DNA from: Membranipora membranacea
Lineage: Eukaryota; Bryozoa; Gymnolaemata; Cheilostomatida; Membraniporidae
Assembly: GCA_914767715.1 (NCBI GenBank)
Contig: OU612068.1
Span: 12,772,001 to 12,836,000, forward strand
Direction of reading: 5' to 3'
DNA length: 64,000 nucleotides
This document shows positions 33,690 to 45,154 of this stretch, one piece after another. The translations under genes were made by a program, and so were the position numbers. Each line of letters opens with the position of its first letter. The stretch's first letter is position 1. Under the pieces are notes generated by a model. It did not search any database, had not been told where the DNA came from, and worked only from the letters and a program-made list of their open reading frames with translations.

Positions 33690-36600
33690 GATTCGCTTCA
33701 GACCTACCTCATAGGGAGGAGCAACTCCTGCTCATCTCGAATCTGCAAACCGTTTGGCTCTGCGGCTTTTCACTCTCCGTCAGCGTCCGTTTTAATTAGG
33801 GTCACTTTTGCTAAATAAAAACCTGCCAAACGGCAGCATTGAAAAATAAAAACTCTGTTGGATTCTTATCAAACTCCTACCAGTTCAAGCTCTTATTGGC
33901 CTCATTCAAACTGCAGATTATTGGAATCCTCTGATTAACTGGTGGGTCATAACGCTGACTTGAAGTTTCAAAAATTATACCAAGGGAGGGTATCACGGTT
34001 TTTTTTCGCCGAGATCAAAAAATAGATTCGCTTCAAACCTACCTCATAGGGAGGAGCAACTCCCGCTCACTTCGAATCTGCAAACCGTTTGGCTCTGCGG
34101 CTTTTCACTCTCCGTCAGCGTCCGTTTTAAAGAGGGTCACTTTTGCTAAAAAAAAACATGCCAAACGGCAGCATTGAAAAATAAAAACTCTGTTGGATTC
34201 TTATCAAACTCCGACCAGTTCAAGCTCTTATTGGCCTCATTCAAACTGCAGAATATTGGAATCCTCTGATTAACTGGTGGGTCATAACGCTGACTTGAAG
34301 TTTCAAAAATTATACCAAGGGAGGGTATCACGGTTTTTTTTCGCCGAGATCAAAAAATAGATTCGCTTCAAACCTACCTCATAGGGAGGAGCAACTCCTG
34401 CTCATCTCGAATCTGCAAACCGTTTGGCTCTGCGGATTTTCCCTCTCCGTCAGCGTCCGTTTTAATTAGGGTCACTTTTGCTAAAAAAAAACATGCCAAA
34501 CGGCAGCATTGAAAAATAAAAACTCTGTTGGATTCTTATCAAACTCCGACCAGTTCAAGCTCTTATTGGCCTCATTCAAACTAAAGAATATTGGAATCCT
34601 CTGATTAACTGGTGGGTCATAACGCTGACTTGAAGTTTCAAAAATTATACCAAGGGAGGGTATCACGGTTTTTTTTCGCCGAGATCAAAAAATAGATTCG
34701 CTTCAAACCTACCTCAAAGGGAGGAGCAACTCCTGTTCATCTCGAATCTGCAAACCGTTTGGCTCTGCGGCTTTTCACTCTCCGTCAGCGTCCGTTTTAA
34801 TTAGGGTCACTTTTGCTAAAAAAAAACATGCCAAACGGCAGCATTGAAAAATAAAAACTCTGTTGGATTCTCATCAAACTCCGACCAGTTCAAGCTCTTA
34901 TTGGCCTCATTCAAACTGCAGAATATTGGAATCCTCTGATTAACTGGTGGGTCATAACGCTGACTTGAAGTTTCAAAAATTCTACCAAGGGAGGGTATCA
35001 CGGTTTTTATTCGCCGAGATCAAAAAATAGATTCACATCAAACCTACCTCATAGGGAGGAGCAACTCCTGCTCATCTCGAATCTGCAAACCGTTTGGCTC
35101 TGCGGCTTTTCACTCTCCGTCAGCGTCCGTTTTAATTAGGGTCACTTTTGCTAAAAAAAAAACGTGCCAAGCGGCAGCATTGAAAAATAAAAATTCCGAC
35201 CAGTTCAAGCTCTTATTGGCCTCATTCAAACTGCAGAATATTGGAATCCTCTGATTAACTGGTGGGTCATAACGCTGACTTGAAGTTTCAAAAATTATAC
35301 CGAGGGAGGGTATCACGGTTCTTTTTCGCCGAGATCAAAAAATTGATTCGCTTCAAACCTACCTCATAGGGAGGAGCAACTCCTGCTCATCTCAAATCTG
35401 CAAACCGTTTGGCTCTGCGGCTTTTCACTCTCCGTCAGCGTTTGTTTTAATTAGGGTCACTTTTGCTAAAAAAAAACATGCCAAACGGCAGCATTGAAAA
35501 ATAAAAACTCTGTTGGATTCTTATCAAACTCCGACCAGTTCAAGCTCTTATTGGCCTCATTCAAACTGCAGAATATTGGAATCCTCTGATTAACTGGTGG
35601 GTCATAACGCTGACTTGAAGTTTCAAAAATTATACCAAGGGAGGGTATCACGGCTTTTTTTCGCCGAGATCAAAAAATAGATTCGCTTCAAACCTACCTC
35701 ATAGGGAGGAGCAACACCTGCTCATCTCGAATCTGCAAACCGTTTGGGTCTGCGGCTTTTCACTCTCCGTCAGCGTCCGTTTTAATTAGGGTCACTTTTG
35801 CTAAAAAAAAACATGCCAAACGGCAGCATTGAAAAATAAAAACTCTGTTGGATTCTTATCAAACTCCGACCAGTTCAAGCTCTTATTGGCCTCATTCAAA
35901 CTGCAGAATATTGGAATCCTCTGATTAACTGGTGGGTCATAACGCTGACTTGAAGTTTCAAAAATTATACCAAGGGAGGGTATCACGGTTTTTTTTCGCC
36001 GAGATCAAAAAATAGATTCGCTTCAGACCTACCTCATAGGGAGGAGCAACTCCTGCTCATCTCGAATCTGCAAACCGTTTGGCTCTGCGGCTTTTCACTC
36101 TCCGTCAGCGTCCGTTTTAATTAGGGTCACTTTTGCTAAATAAAAACCTGCCAAACGGCAGCATTGAAAAATAAAAACTCTGTTGGATTCTTATCAAACT
36201 CCTACCAGTTCAAGCTCTTATTGGCCTCATTCAAACTGCAGATTATTGGAATCCTCTGATTAACTGGTGGGTCATAACGCTGACTTGAAGTTTCAAAAAT
36301 TATACCAAGGGAGGGTATCACGGTTTTTTTTCGCCGAGATCAAAAAATAGATTCGCTTCAAACCTACCTCATAGGGAGGAGCAACTCCCGCTCACTTCGA
36401 ATCTGCAAACCGTTTGGCTCTGCGGCTTTTCACTCTCCGTCAGCGTCCGTTTTAAAGAGGGTCACTTTTGCTAAAAAAAACATGCCAAACGGCAGCATTG
36501 AAAAATAAAAACTCTGTTGGATTCTTATCAAACTCCGACCAGTTCAAGCTCTTATTGGCCTCATTCAAACTGCAGAATATTGGAATCCTCTGATTAACTG

Positions 36601-38000
36601 GTGGGTCATAACGCTGACTTGAAGTTTCAAAAATTATACCAAGGGAGGGTATCACGGTTTTTTTTCGCCGAGATCAAAAAATAGATTCGCTTCAAACCTA
36701 CCTCATAGGGAGGAGCAACTCCTGCTCATCTCGAATCTGCAAACCGTTTGGCTCTGCGGATTTTCCCTCTCCGTCAGCGTCCGTTTTAATTAGGGTCACT
36801 TTTGCTAAAAAAAAACATGCCAAACGGCAGCATTGAAAAATAAAAACTCTGTTGGATTCTTATCAAACTCCGACCAGTTCAAGCTCTTATTGGCCTCATT
36901 CAAACTGCAGAATATTGGAATCCTCTGATTAACTGGTGGGTCATAACGCTGACTTGAAGTTTCAAAAATTATACCAAGGGAGGGTATCACGGTTTTTTTT
37001 CGCCGAGATCAAAAAATAGATTCGCTTCAGACCTACCTCATAGGGAGGAGCAACTCCTGCTCATCTCGAATCTGCAAACCGTTTGGCTCTGCGGCTTTTC
37101 ACTCTCCGTCAGCGTCCGTTTTAATTAGGGTCACTTTTGCTAAATAAAAACCTGCCAAACGGCAGCATTGAAAAATAAAAACTCTGTTGGATTCTTATCA
37201 AACTCCTACCAGTTCAAGCTCTTATTGGCCTCATTCAAACTGCAGATTATTGGAATCCTCTGATTAACTGGTGGGTCATAACGCTGACTTGAAGTTTCAA
37301 AAATTATACCAAGGGAGGGTATCACGGTTTTTTTTCGCCGAGATCAAAAAATAGATTCGCTTCAAACCTACCTCATAGGGAGGAGCAACTCCCGCTCACT
37401 TCGAATCTGCAAACCGTTTGGCTCTGCGGCTTTTCACTCTCCGTCAGCGTCCGTTTTAAAGAGGGTCACTTTTGCTAAAAAAAAACATGCCAAACGGCAG
37501 CATTGAAAAATAAAAACTCTGTTGGATTCTTATCAAACTCCGACCAGTTCAAGCTCTTATTGGCCTCATTCAAACTGCAGAATATTGGAATCCTCTGATT
37601 AACTGGTGGGTCATAACGCTGACTTGAAGTTTCAAAAATTATACCAAGGGAGGGTATCACGGTTTTTTTTCGCCGAGATCAAAAAATAGATTCGCTTCAA
37701 ACCTACCTCATAGGGAGGAGCAACTCCTGCTCATCTCGAATCTGCAAACCGTTTGGCTCTGCGGATTTTCCCTCTCCGTCAGCGTCCGTTTTAATTAGGG
37801 TCACTTTTGCTAAAAAAAAACATGCCAAACGGCAGCATTGAAAAATAAAAACTCTGTTGGATTCTTATCAAACTCCGACCAGTTCAAGCTCTTATTGGCC
37901 TCATTCAAACTAAAGAATATTGGAATCCTCTGATTAACTGGTGGGTCATAACGCTGACTTGAAGTTTCAAAAATTATTCCAAGGGAGGGTATCACGGTTT
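33690..38000. repeat. Three-monomer ~1004-bp higher-order unit, three copies
   Basis: Copies lie at about 33690-34670, 36010-36990 and 37015-38000; the last two are adjacent. Each has CTTCAGACC (33697, 36022, 37026), CTAAATAAAAACCTGCC (33812, 36137, 37142), CTCCTACC, GCAGATTATTGG, CTCCCGCTCACTTCG (34062, 36386, 37390), TTTTAAAGAGGG (34125, 36450, 37454) and GGATTTTCCCTC (34434, 36758, 37763). The first and third copies also share CAAACTAAAGAATATTGG (34576, 37905) and CCTCAAAGGGAGG, which the middle copy lacks at 36904. Confidence 0.88.
35125..35316. repeat. 21-bp-deleted monomer 14, the last in the window
   Basis: Junction near 35191 (AAATTCCG subtype), with ATACCGAGGG. No deleted monomer occurs in the remaining 28.7 kb. 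Confidence 0.9.
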
Positions 38001-38639
38001 TTTTTCGCCGAGATCAAAAAATAGATTCGCTTCAAACCTACCTCAAAGGGAGGAGCAACTCCTGTTCATCTCGAATCTGCAAACCGTTTGGCTCTGCGGC
38101 TTTTCACTCTCCGTCAGCGTCCGTTTTAATTAGGGTCACTTTTGCTAAAAAAAAACATGCCAAACGGCAGCATTGAAAAATAAAAACTCTGTTGGATTCT
38201 TATCAAACTCCGACCAGTTCAAGCTCTTATTGGCCTCATTCAAACTGCAGAATATTGGAATCCTCTGATTTACTGGTGGGTCATAACGCTGACTTGAAGT
38301 TTCAAAAATTATACCAAGGGAGGGTATCACGGTTTTTTTTCGCCGAGATCAAAAAATAGATTCGCTTCAAACCTACCTCATAGGGAGGAGCAACTCCTGC
38401 TCATCTCGAATCTGCAAACCGTTTGGCTCTGCGGCTTTTCACTCTCCGTAAGCGTCCGTTTTAATTAGGGTCACTTTTGCTAAAAAAAACATGCCAAACG
38501 GCAGCATTGAAAAATAAAAACTCTGTTGGATTCTTATCAAACTCCGACCAGTTCAAGCTCTTATTGGCCTCATTCAAACTGCAGAATATTGGAATCCTCT
38601 GATTAACTGGTGGGTCATAACGCTGACTTGAAGTTTCAA

Positions 38640-39450
38640 AAATTATACCAAGGGAGGGTATCACGGCTTTTTTTCGCCGAGATCAAAAAATAGATTCGCT
38701 TCAAACCTACCTCATAGGGAGGAGCAACTCCTGCTCATCTCGAATCTGCAAACCGTTTGGGTCTGCGGCTTTTCACTCTCCGTCAGCGTCCGTTTTAATT
38801 AGGGTCACTTTTGCTAAAAAAAAACATGCCAAACGGCAGCATTGAAAAATAAAAACTCTGTTGGATTCTTATCAAACTCCGACCAGTTCAAGCTCTTATT
38901 GGCCTCATTCAAACTGCAGAATATTGGAATCCTCTGATTAACTGGTGGGTCATAACGCTGCCTTGAAGTTTCAAAAATTATACCAAGGGAGGGTATCACG
39001 GTTTTTTTTCGCCGAGATCAAAAAATAGATTCGCTTCAAACCTACCTCATAGGGAGGAGCAACTCCTGCTCATCTCGAATCTGCAAACCGTTTGGCTCTG
39101 CGGCTTTTCACTCTCCGTCAGCGTCCGTTTAAATTAGGGTCACTTTTGCTAAAAAAAACATGCCAAACGGCAGCATTGAAAAATAAAAACTCTGTTGGAT
39201 TCTTATCAAACTCCGACCAGTTCAAGCTCTTATTGGCCTCATTCAAACTGCAGAATATTGGAATCCTCTGATTAACTGGTGGGTCATAACGCTGACTTGA
39301 AGTTTCAAAAATTATACCAAGGGAGGGTATCACGGCTTTTTTTCGCCGAGATCAAAAAATAGATTCGCTTCAAACCTACCTCATAGGGAGGAGCAACTCC
39401 TGCTCATCTCGAATCTGCAAACCGTTTGGGTCTGCGGCTTTTCACTCTCC
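38640..39450. repeat. Two-monomer ~669-bp repeat with CGGC T-tract start
   Basis: CACGGCTTTTTTTCGCC (38662, 39331) with GTTTGGGTCTGC (38756, 39425) recurs at 669 bp. The same pair of variants is also seen in the monomer starting at 35652, with GTTTGGGTCTGC at 35743. Confidence 0.75.
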
Positions 39451-41399
39451 GTCAGCGTCCGTTTTAATTAGGGTCACTTTTGCTAAAAAAAAACATGCCA
39501 AACGACAGCATTGGAAAATTAAAACTCTGTTGGATTCTTATCAAACTCCGACCAGTTCAAGCTCTTATTGGCCTCATTCAAGCTGCAGAATATTGGAATC
39601 CTCTGATTAACTGGTGGGTCAAAACGCTGACTTGAAGTTTCATAAATTATACCAAGGGAGGGTATCACGGTTTTTTTTCGCCGAGATCAAAAAATAGATT
39701 CGCTTCAAACCTACCTCATAGGGAGGAGCAACTTCTGCTCATCTCGAATCTGCAAACCGTTTGGCTCTGCGGCTTTTCCCTCTCCGTCAGCGTCCGTTTT
39801 AATTAGGGTCACTTTTGCTAAAAAAAAACATGCCAAACGGCAGCATTGAAAAATAAAAACTCTGTTGGATTCTTATCAAACTCCGACCAGTTCAAGCTCT
39901 TATTGGCCTCATTCAAACTGCAGAATATTGGAAACCTCTGATTAACTGGTGGGTCATAACGCTGACTTGAAGTTTCAAAAATTATACCAAGGGAGGGTAT
40001 CACGAGTTTTTTTCGCCGAGATCAATAAATAGATTCGCTTCAAACCTACCTCATAGGGAGGAGCAACTCCTGCTCATCTCGAATCTGCAAACCGTTTGGC
40101 TCTGCGGCTTTTCACTCTCCGTCAGCGTCCGTTTTAATTAGGGTCACTTTTGCTTAAAAAAAACATGCCAAACGGCAGCATTGAAAAATAACAACTCTGT
40201 TGGATTCTTATCAAACTCCGACCAGTTCAAGCTCTTATTGGCCTCATTCAAACTGCAGAATATTGGAATCCTCTGATTAACTGGTGGGTCATAACGCTGA
40301 CTTGAAGTTTCAAAAATTATACCAAGGGAGGGTATCACGGTTTTTTTTCGCCGAGATCAAAAAATAGATTCGCTTCAAACCTACCTCATAGGGAGGAGCA
40401 ACTCCCGCTCATCTCGAATCTGCAAACCGTTTGGCTCTGCGGCTTTTCACTCTCCGTCAGCGTCCGTTTTAATTAGGGTCACTTTTGCTAAAAAAAAAAC
40501 ATGCCAAACAGCAGCATTGAAAAATAAAAACTCTGTTGGATTCTTATCAAACTCCGACCAGTTCAAGCTCTTATTGGCCTCATTCAAACTGCAGAATATT
40601 GGAAACCTCTGATTAACTGGTGGGTCATAACGCTGACTTGAAGTTTCAAAAATTATACCAAGGGAGGGTATCACGGTTTTTTTTCGCCGAGATCAAAAAA
40701 TAGATTCGCTTCAAACCTACCTCATAGGGAGGAGCAACTCCTGCTCATCTCGAATCTGCAAACCGTTTGGCTCTGCGGCTTTTCACTCTCCGTCAGCGTC
40801 CGTTTTAATTAGGGTCACTTTTGCTAAAATAAAACATGCCAAACGGCAGCATTGAAAAATAAAAACTCTGTTGGATTCTTATCAAACTCCGACCAGTTCA
40901 AGCTCTTATTGGCCTCATTCAAACTGCAGAATATTGGAATCCTCTGATTAACTGGTGGGTCATAACGCTGACTTGAAGTTTCAAAAATTATACCAAGGGA
41001 GGGTATCACGGCTTTTTTTCGCCGAGATAAAAAAATAGATTCGCTTCAAACCTACCTCATAGGGAGGAGCAACTCCTGCTCATCTCGAATCTGCAAACCG
41101 TTTGGCTCTGCGGCTTTCCACTCTCCGTCAGCGTCCGTTTTAATTAGGGTCACTTTTGCTAAAAAAAAACATGCCAAACGGCAGCATTGAAAAATAAAAA
41201 CTCTGTTGGATTCTTATCAAACTCCGTCCAGTTCAAGCTCTTATTGGCCTCATTCAAACTGCAGAATATTGGAATCCTCTGATTAACTGGTGGGTCATAA
41301 CGCTGACTTGAAGTTTCAAAAATTATACCAAGGGAGGGTATCACGGTTTTTTTTCGCCGAGATCAAAAAATAGATTCGCTTCAAACCTACCTCATAGGG

Positions 41400-44300
41400 A
41401 GGAGCAACTCCTGCTCATCTCGAATCTGCAAATCGTTTGGCTCTGCGGCTTTTCACTATCCGTCAGCGTCCGTTTTAATTAGGGTCACTTTTGCTAACAA
41501 AAAACATGCCAAACGGCAGCATTGACAAATAAAAACTCTGTTGGATTCTTATCAAACTCCGACCAGTTCAAGCTCTTATTGGCCTCATTCAAACTGCAGA
41601 ATATTGGAATCCTCTGATTAACTGGTGGGTCATAACGCTGACTTGAAGTTTCAAAAATTATACCAAGGGAGGGTATCACGGTTTTTTTTCGCCGAGATCA
41701 AAAAATAGATTCGCTTCAAACCTACCTCATAGGGAGGAGCAACTCCTGCTCATCTCGAATCTGCAAATCGTTTGGCTCTGCGGCTTTTCACTCTCCGTCA
41801 GCGTCCGTTTTAATTAGGGTCACTTTTGCTAAAAAAAAACATGCCAAACGGCAGCATTGAAAAATAAAAACTCTGTTGGATTCTTATCAAACTCCGACCA
41901 GTTCAAGCTCTTATCGGCCTCATTCAAACTGCAGAATATTGGAATCCTCTGATTAACTGGTGGGTCATAACGCTGACTTGAAGTTTCAAAAATTATACCA
42001 AGGGAGGGTATCACGGTTTTTTTTCGCCGAGATCAAAAAATAGATTCGCTTCAAACCTACCTCATAGGGAGGAGCAACTCCTGCTCATCTCGAATCTGCG
42101 AACCGTTTGGCTCTGCGGCTTTTCACTCTCCGTCAGCGTCCGTTTTAATTAGGGTCACTTTTGCTAAAAAAAAACATGCCAAACGGCAGCATTGAAAAAT
42201 AAAAACTCTGTTGGATTCTTATCAAACTCCGACCAGTTCAAGCTCTTATTGGCCTCATTCAAACTGTAGAATATTGGAATCCTCTGATTAACTGGTGGGT
42301 CATAACGCTGACTTGAAGTTTCAAAAATTATACCAAGGGAGGGTATCACGGTTTTTTTTCGCCGAGATCAAAAAATAGATTCGCTTCAAACCTACCTCAT
42401 AGGGAGGAGTAACTCCTGCTCATCTCGAATCTGCGAACCGTTTGGCTCTGCGGCTTTTCACTCTCCGTCAGCGTCCGTTTTAATTAGGGTCACTTTTGCT
42501 AAAAAAAAAACATGCCAAACGGCAGCATTGAAAAATAAAAACTCTGTTGGATTCTTATCAAACTCCGACCAGTTCAAGCTCTTATTGGCCTCATTCAAAC
42601 TGCAGAATATTGGAATCCTCTGATTAACTGGTGGGTCATAACGCTGACTTGAAGTTTCAAAAATTATACCAAGGGAGGGTATCACGGTTTTTTTTCGCCG
42701 AGATCAAAAAATAGATTCGCTTCAAACCTACCTCATAGGGAGGAGCAACTCCTGCTCATCTCGAATCTGCAAACCGTTTGGCTCTGCGGCTTTTCACTCT
42801 CCGTCAGCGTCCGTTTAAATTAGGGTCACTTTTGCTAAAAAAAAAACATGCAAAACGGCAGCATTGAAAAATAAAAACTCTGTTGGATTCTTATCAAACT
42901 CCGACCAGTTCAAGCTCTTATTGGCCTCATTCAAACTGCAGAATATTGGAATCCTCTGATTAACTGGTGGGTCATAACGCTGACTTGAAGTTTCAAAAAT
43001 TATACCAAGGGAGGGTATCACGGTTTTTTTTCGCCGAGATAAAAAAATAGATTCGCTTCAAACCTACCTCATAGGGAGGAGCAACTCCTGCTCATCTCGA
43101 ATCTGCAAATCGTTTGGCTCTGCGGCTTTTCACTATCCGTCAGCGTCCGTTTTAATTAGGGTCACTTTTGCTAAAAAAAAACATGCCAAACGGCAGCATT
43201 GACAAATAAAAACTCTGTTGGATTCTTATCAAACTCCGACCAGTTCAAGCTCTTATTGGCCTCATTCAAACTGCAGAATATTGGAATCCTCTGATTAACT
43301 GGTGGGTCATAACGCTGACTTGAAGTTTCAAAAATTATACCAAGGGAGGGTATCACGGTTTTTTTTCGCCGAGATCAAAAAATAGATTCGCTTCAAACCT
43401 ACCTCATAGGGAGGAGCAACTCCTGCTCATCTCGAATCTGCAAATCGTTTGGCTCTGCGGCTTTTCACTCTCCGTCAGCGTCCGTTTTAATTAGGGTCAC
43501 TTTTGCTAAAAAAAAACATGCCAAACGGCAGCATTGAAAAATAAAAACTCTGTTGGATTCTTATCAAACTCCGACCAGTTCAAGCTCTTATCGGCCTCAT
43601 TCAAACTGCAGAATATTGGAATCCTCTGATTAACTGGTGGGTCATAACGCTGACTTGAAGTTTCAAAAATTATACCAAGGGAGGGTATCACGGTTTTTTT
43701 TCGCCGAGATCAAAAAATAGATTCGCTTCAAACCTACCTCATAGGGAGGAGCAACTCCTGCTCATCTCGAATCTGCGAACCGTTTGGCTCTGCGGCTTTT
43801 CACTCTCCGTCAGCGTCCGTTTTAATTAGGGTCACTTTTGCTAAAAAAAAACATGCCAAACGGCAGCATTAAAAAATAAAAACTCTGTTGGATTCTTATC
43901 AAACTCCGACCAGTTCAAGCTCTTATTGGCCTCATTCAAACTGTAGAATATTGGAATCCTCTGATTAACTGGTGGGTCATAACGCTGACTTGAAGTTTCA
44001 AAAATTATACCAAGGGAGGGTATCACGGTTTTTTTTCGCCGAGATCAAAAAATAGATTCGCTTCAAACCTACCTCATAGGGAGGAGCAACTCCTGCTCAT
44101 CTCGAATCTGCGAACCGTTTGGCTCTGCGGCTTTTCACTCTCCGTCAGCGTCCGTTTTAATTAGGGTCACTTTTGCTAAAAAAAAAACATGCCAAACGGC
44201 AGCATTGAAAAATAAAAACTCTGTTGGATTCTTATCAAACTCCGACCAGTTCAAGCTCTTATTGGCCTCATTCAAACTGCAGAATATTGGAATCCTCTGA

Positions 44301-44470
44301 TTAACTGGTGGGTCATAACGCTGACTTGAAGTTTCAAAAATTATACCAAGGGAGGGTATCACGGTTTTTTTTCGCCGAGATCAAAAAATAGATTCGCTTC
44401 AAACCTACCTCATAGGGAGGAGCAACTCCTGCTCATCTCGAATCTGCAAATCGTTTGGCTCTGCGGCTTT
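41400..44470. repeat. Five-monomer 1677-bp duplication in domain IV
   Basis: CACTATCCG (41454, 43131), TTGACAAATAAAA (41522, 43199), TTATCGGCC (41911, 43588), CTGCGAACCG (42097, 43774), ACTGTAGAA (42264, 43941) and the A10 336-bp monomer (ending 42685, 44362) recur at an offset of 1677 bp in the same order. Confidence 0.8.
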
Positions 44471-45154
44471 TCACTCTCCGTCAGCGTCCGTTTTAATTAG
44501 GGTCACTTTTGCTAAAAAAAAACATGCCAAACGGCAGCATTGACAAATAAAAACTCTGTTGGATTCTTATCAAACTCCGACCAGTTCAAGCTCTTATTGG
44601 CCTCATTCAAACTGTAGAATATTGGAATCCTCTGATTAACTGGTGGGTCATAACGCTGACTTGAAATTTCAAAAATTATACCAAGGGAGGGTATCACGGT
44701 TTTTTTTCGCCGAGATCAAAAAATAGATTTGCTTCAAACCTACCTCATAGGGAGGAGCAACTCCTGCTCATCTCGAATCTGCAAGTCGTTTGGCTCTGCG
44801 GCTTTTCACTCTCCGTCAGCGTCCGTTTTAATTACGGTCACTTTTGCTAAAAAAAAACATGCCAAACGGCAGCATTGAAAAATAAAAACTCTGTTGGATT
44901 CTTATCAAACTCCGACCAGTTCAAGCTCTTATCGGCCTCATTCAAACTGCAGAATATTGGAATCCTCTGATTAACTGGTGGGTCATAACGCTGACTTGAA
45001 GTTTCAAAAATTATACCAAGGGAGGGTATCACGGTTTTTTTTCGCCGAGACCAAAAAATAGATTCGCTTCAATCCTACCTCATAGGGAGGAGCTACTCCT
45101 GCTCATCTCGAATCTGCAAACCGTTTGGCTCTGCGGCTTTTCACTCTCCGTCAG

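Larger units (their letters stand above)
33160..35330. repeat. Monomer pair repeated at 1654 bp
   Basis: AAATTCTACC (33324, 34978), GGTTTTTATTCGCC, GATTCACATC (33378, 35032), the 21-bp deletion with AAATTCCG (33538, 35191) and ATACCGAGGG (33645, 35299) recur. The three monomers between the copies are of the domain III type. Confidence 0.8.
33660..40340. repeat. Array domain III: three-monomer ~1004-bp repeats
   Basis: Anchors: 33996, 34331, 34666, 35001, 35316, 35651, 35986, 36321, 36655, 36990, 37325, 37660, 37995, 38330, 38664, 38999, 39333, 39668, 40003 and 40338. Diagnostic variants are CTTCAGACC, CTAAATAAAAACCTGCC, TTTTAAAGAGGGTCAC, a CGGC start to the T tract (35655, 38668, 39337) and GTTTGGGTCTGC (35745, 38757, 39426). 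The last 21-bp-deleted monomer of the window lies here (junction near 35191). The A6 class is absent. Edges are approximate. Confidence 0.65.
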
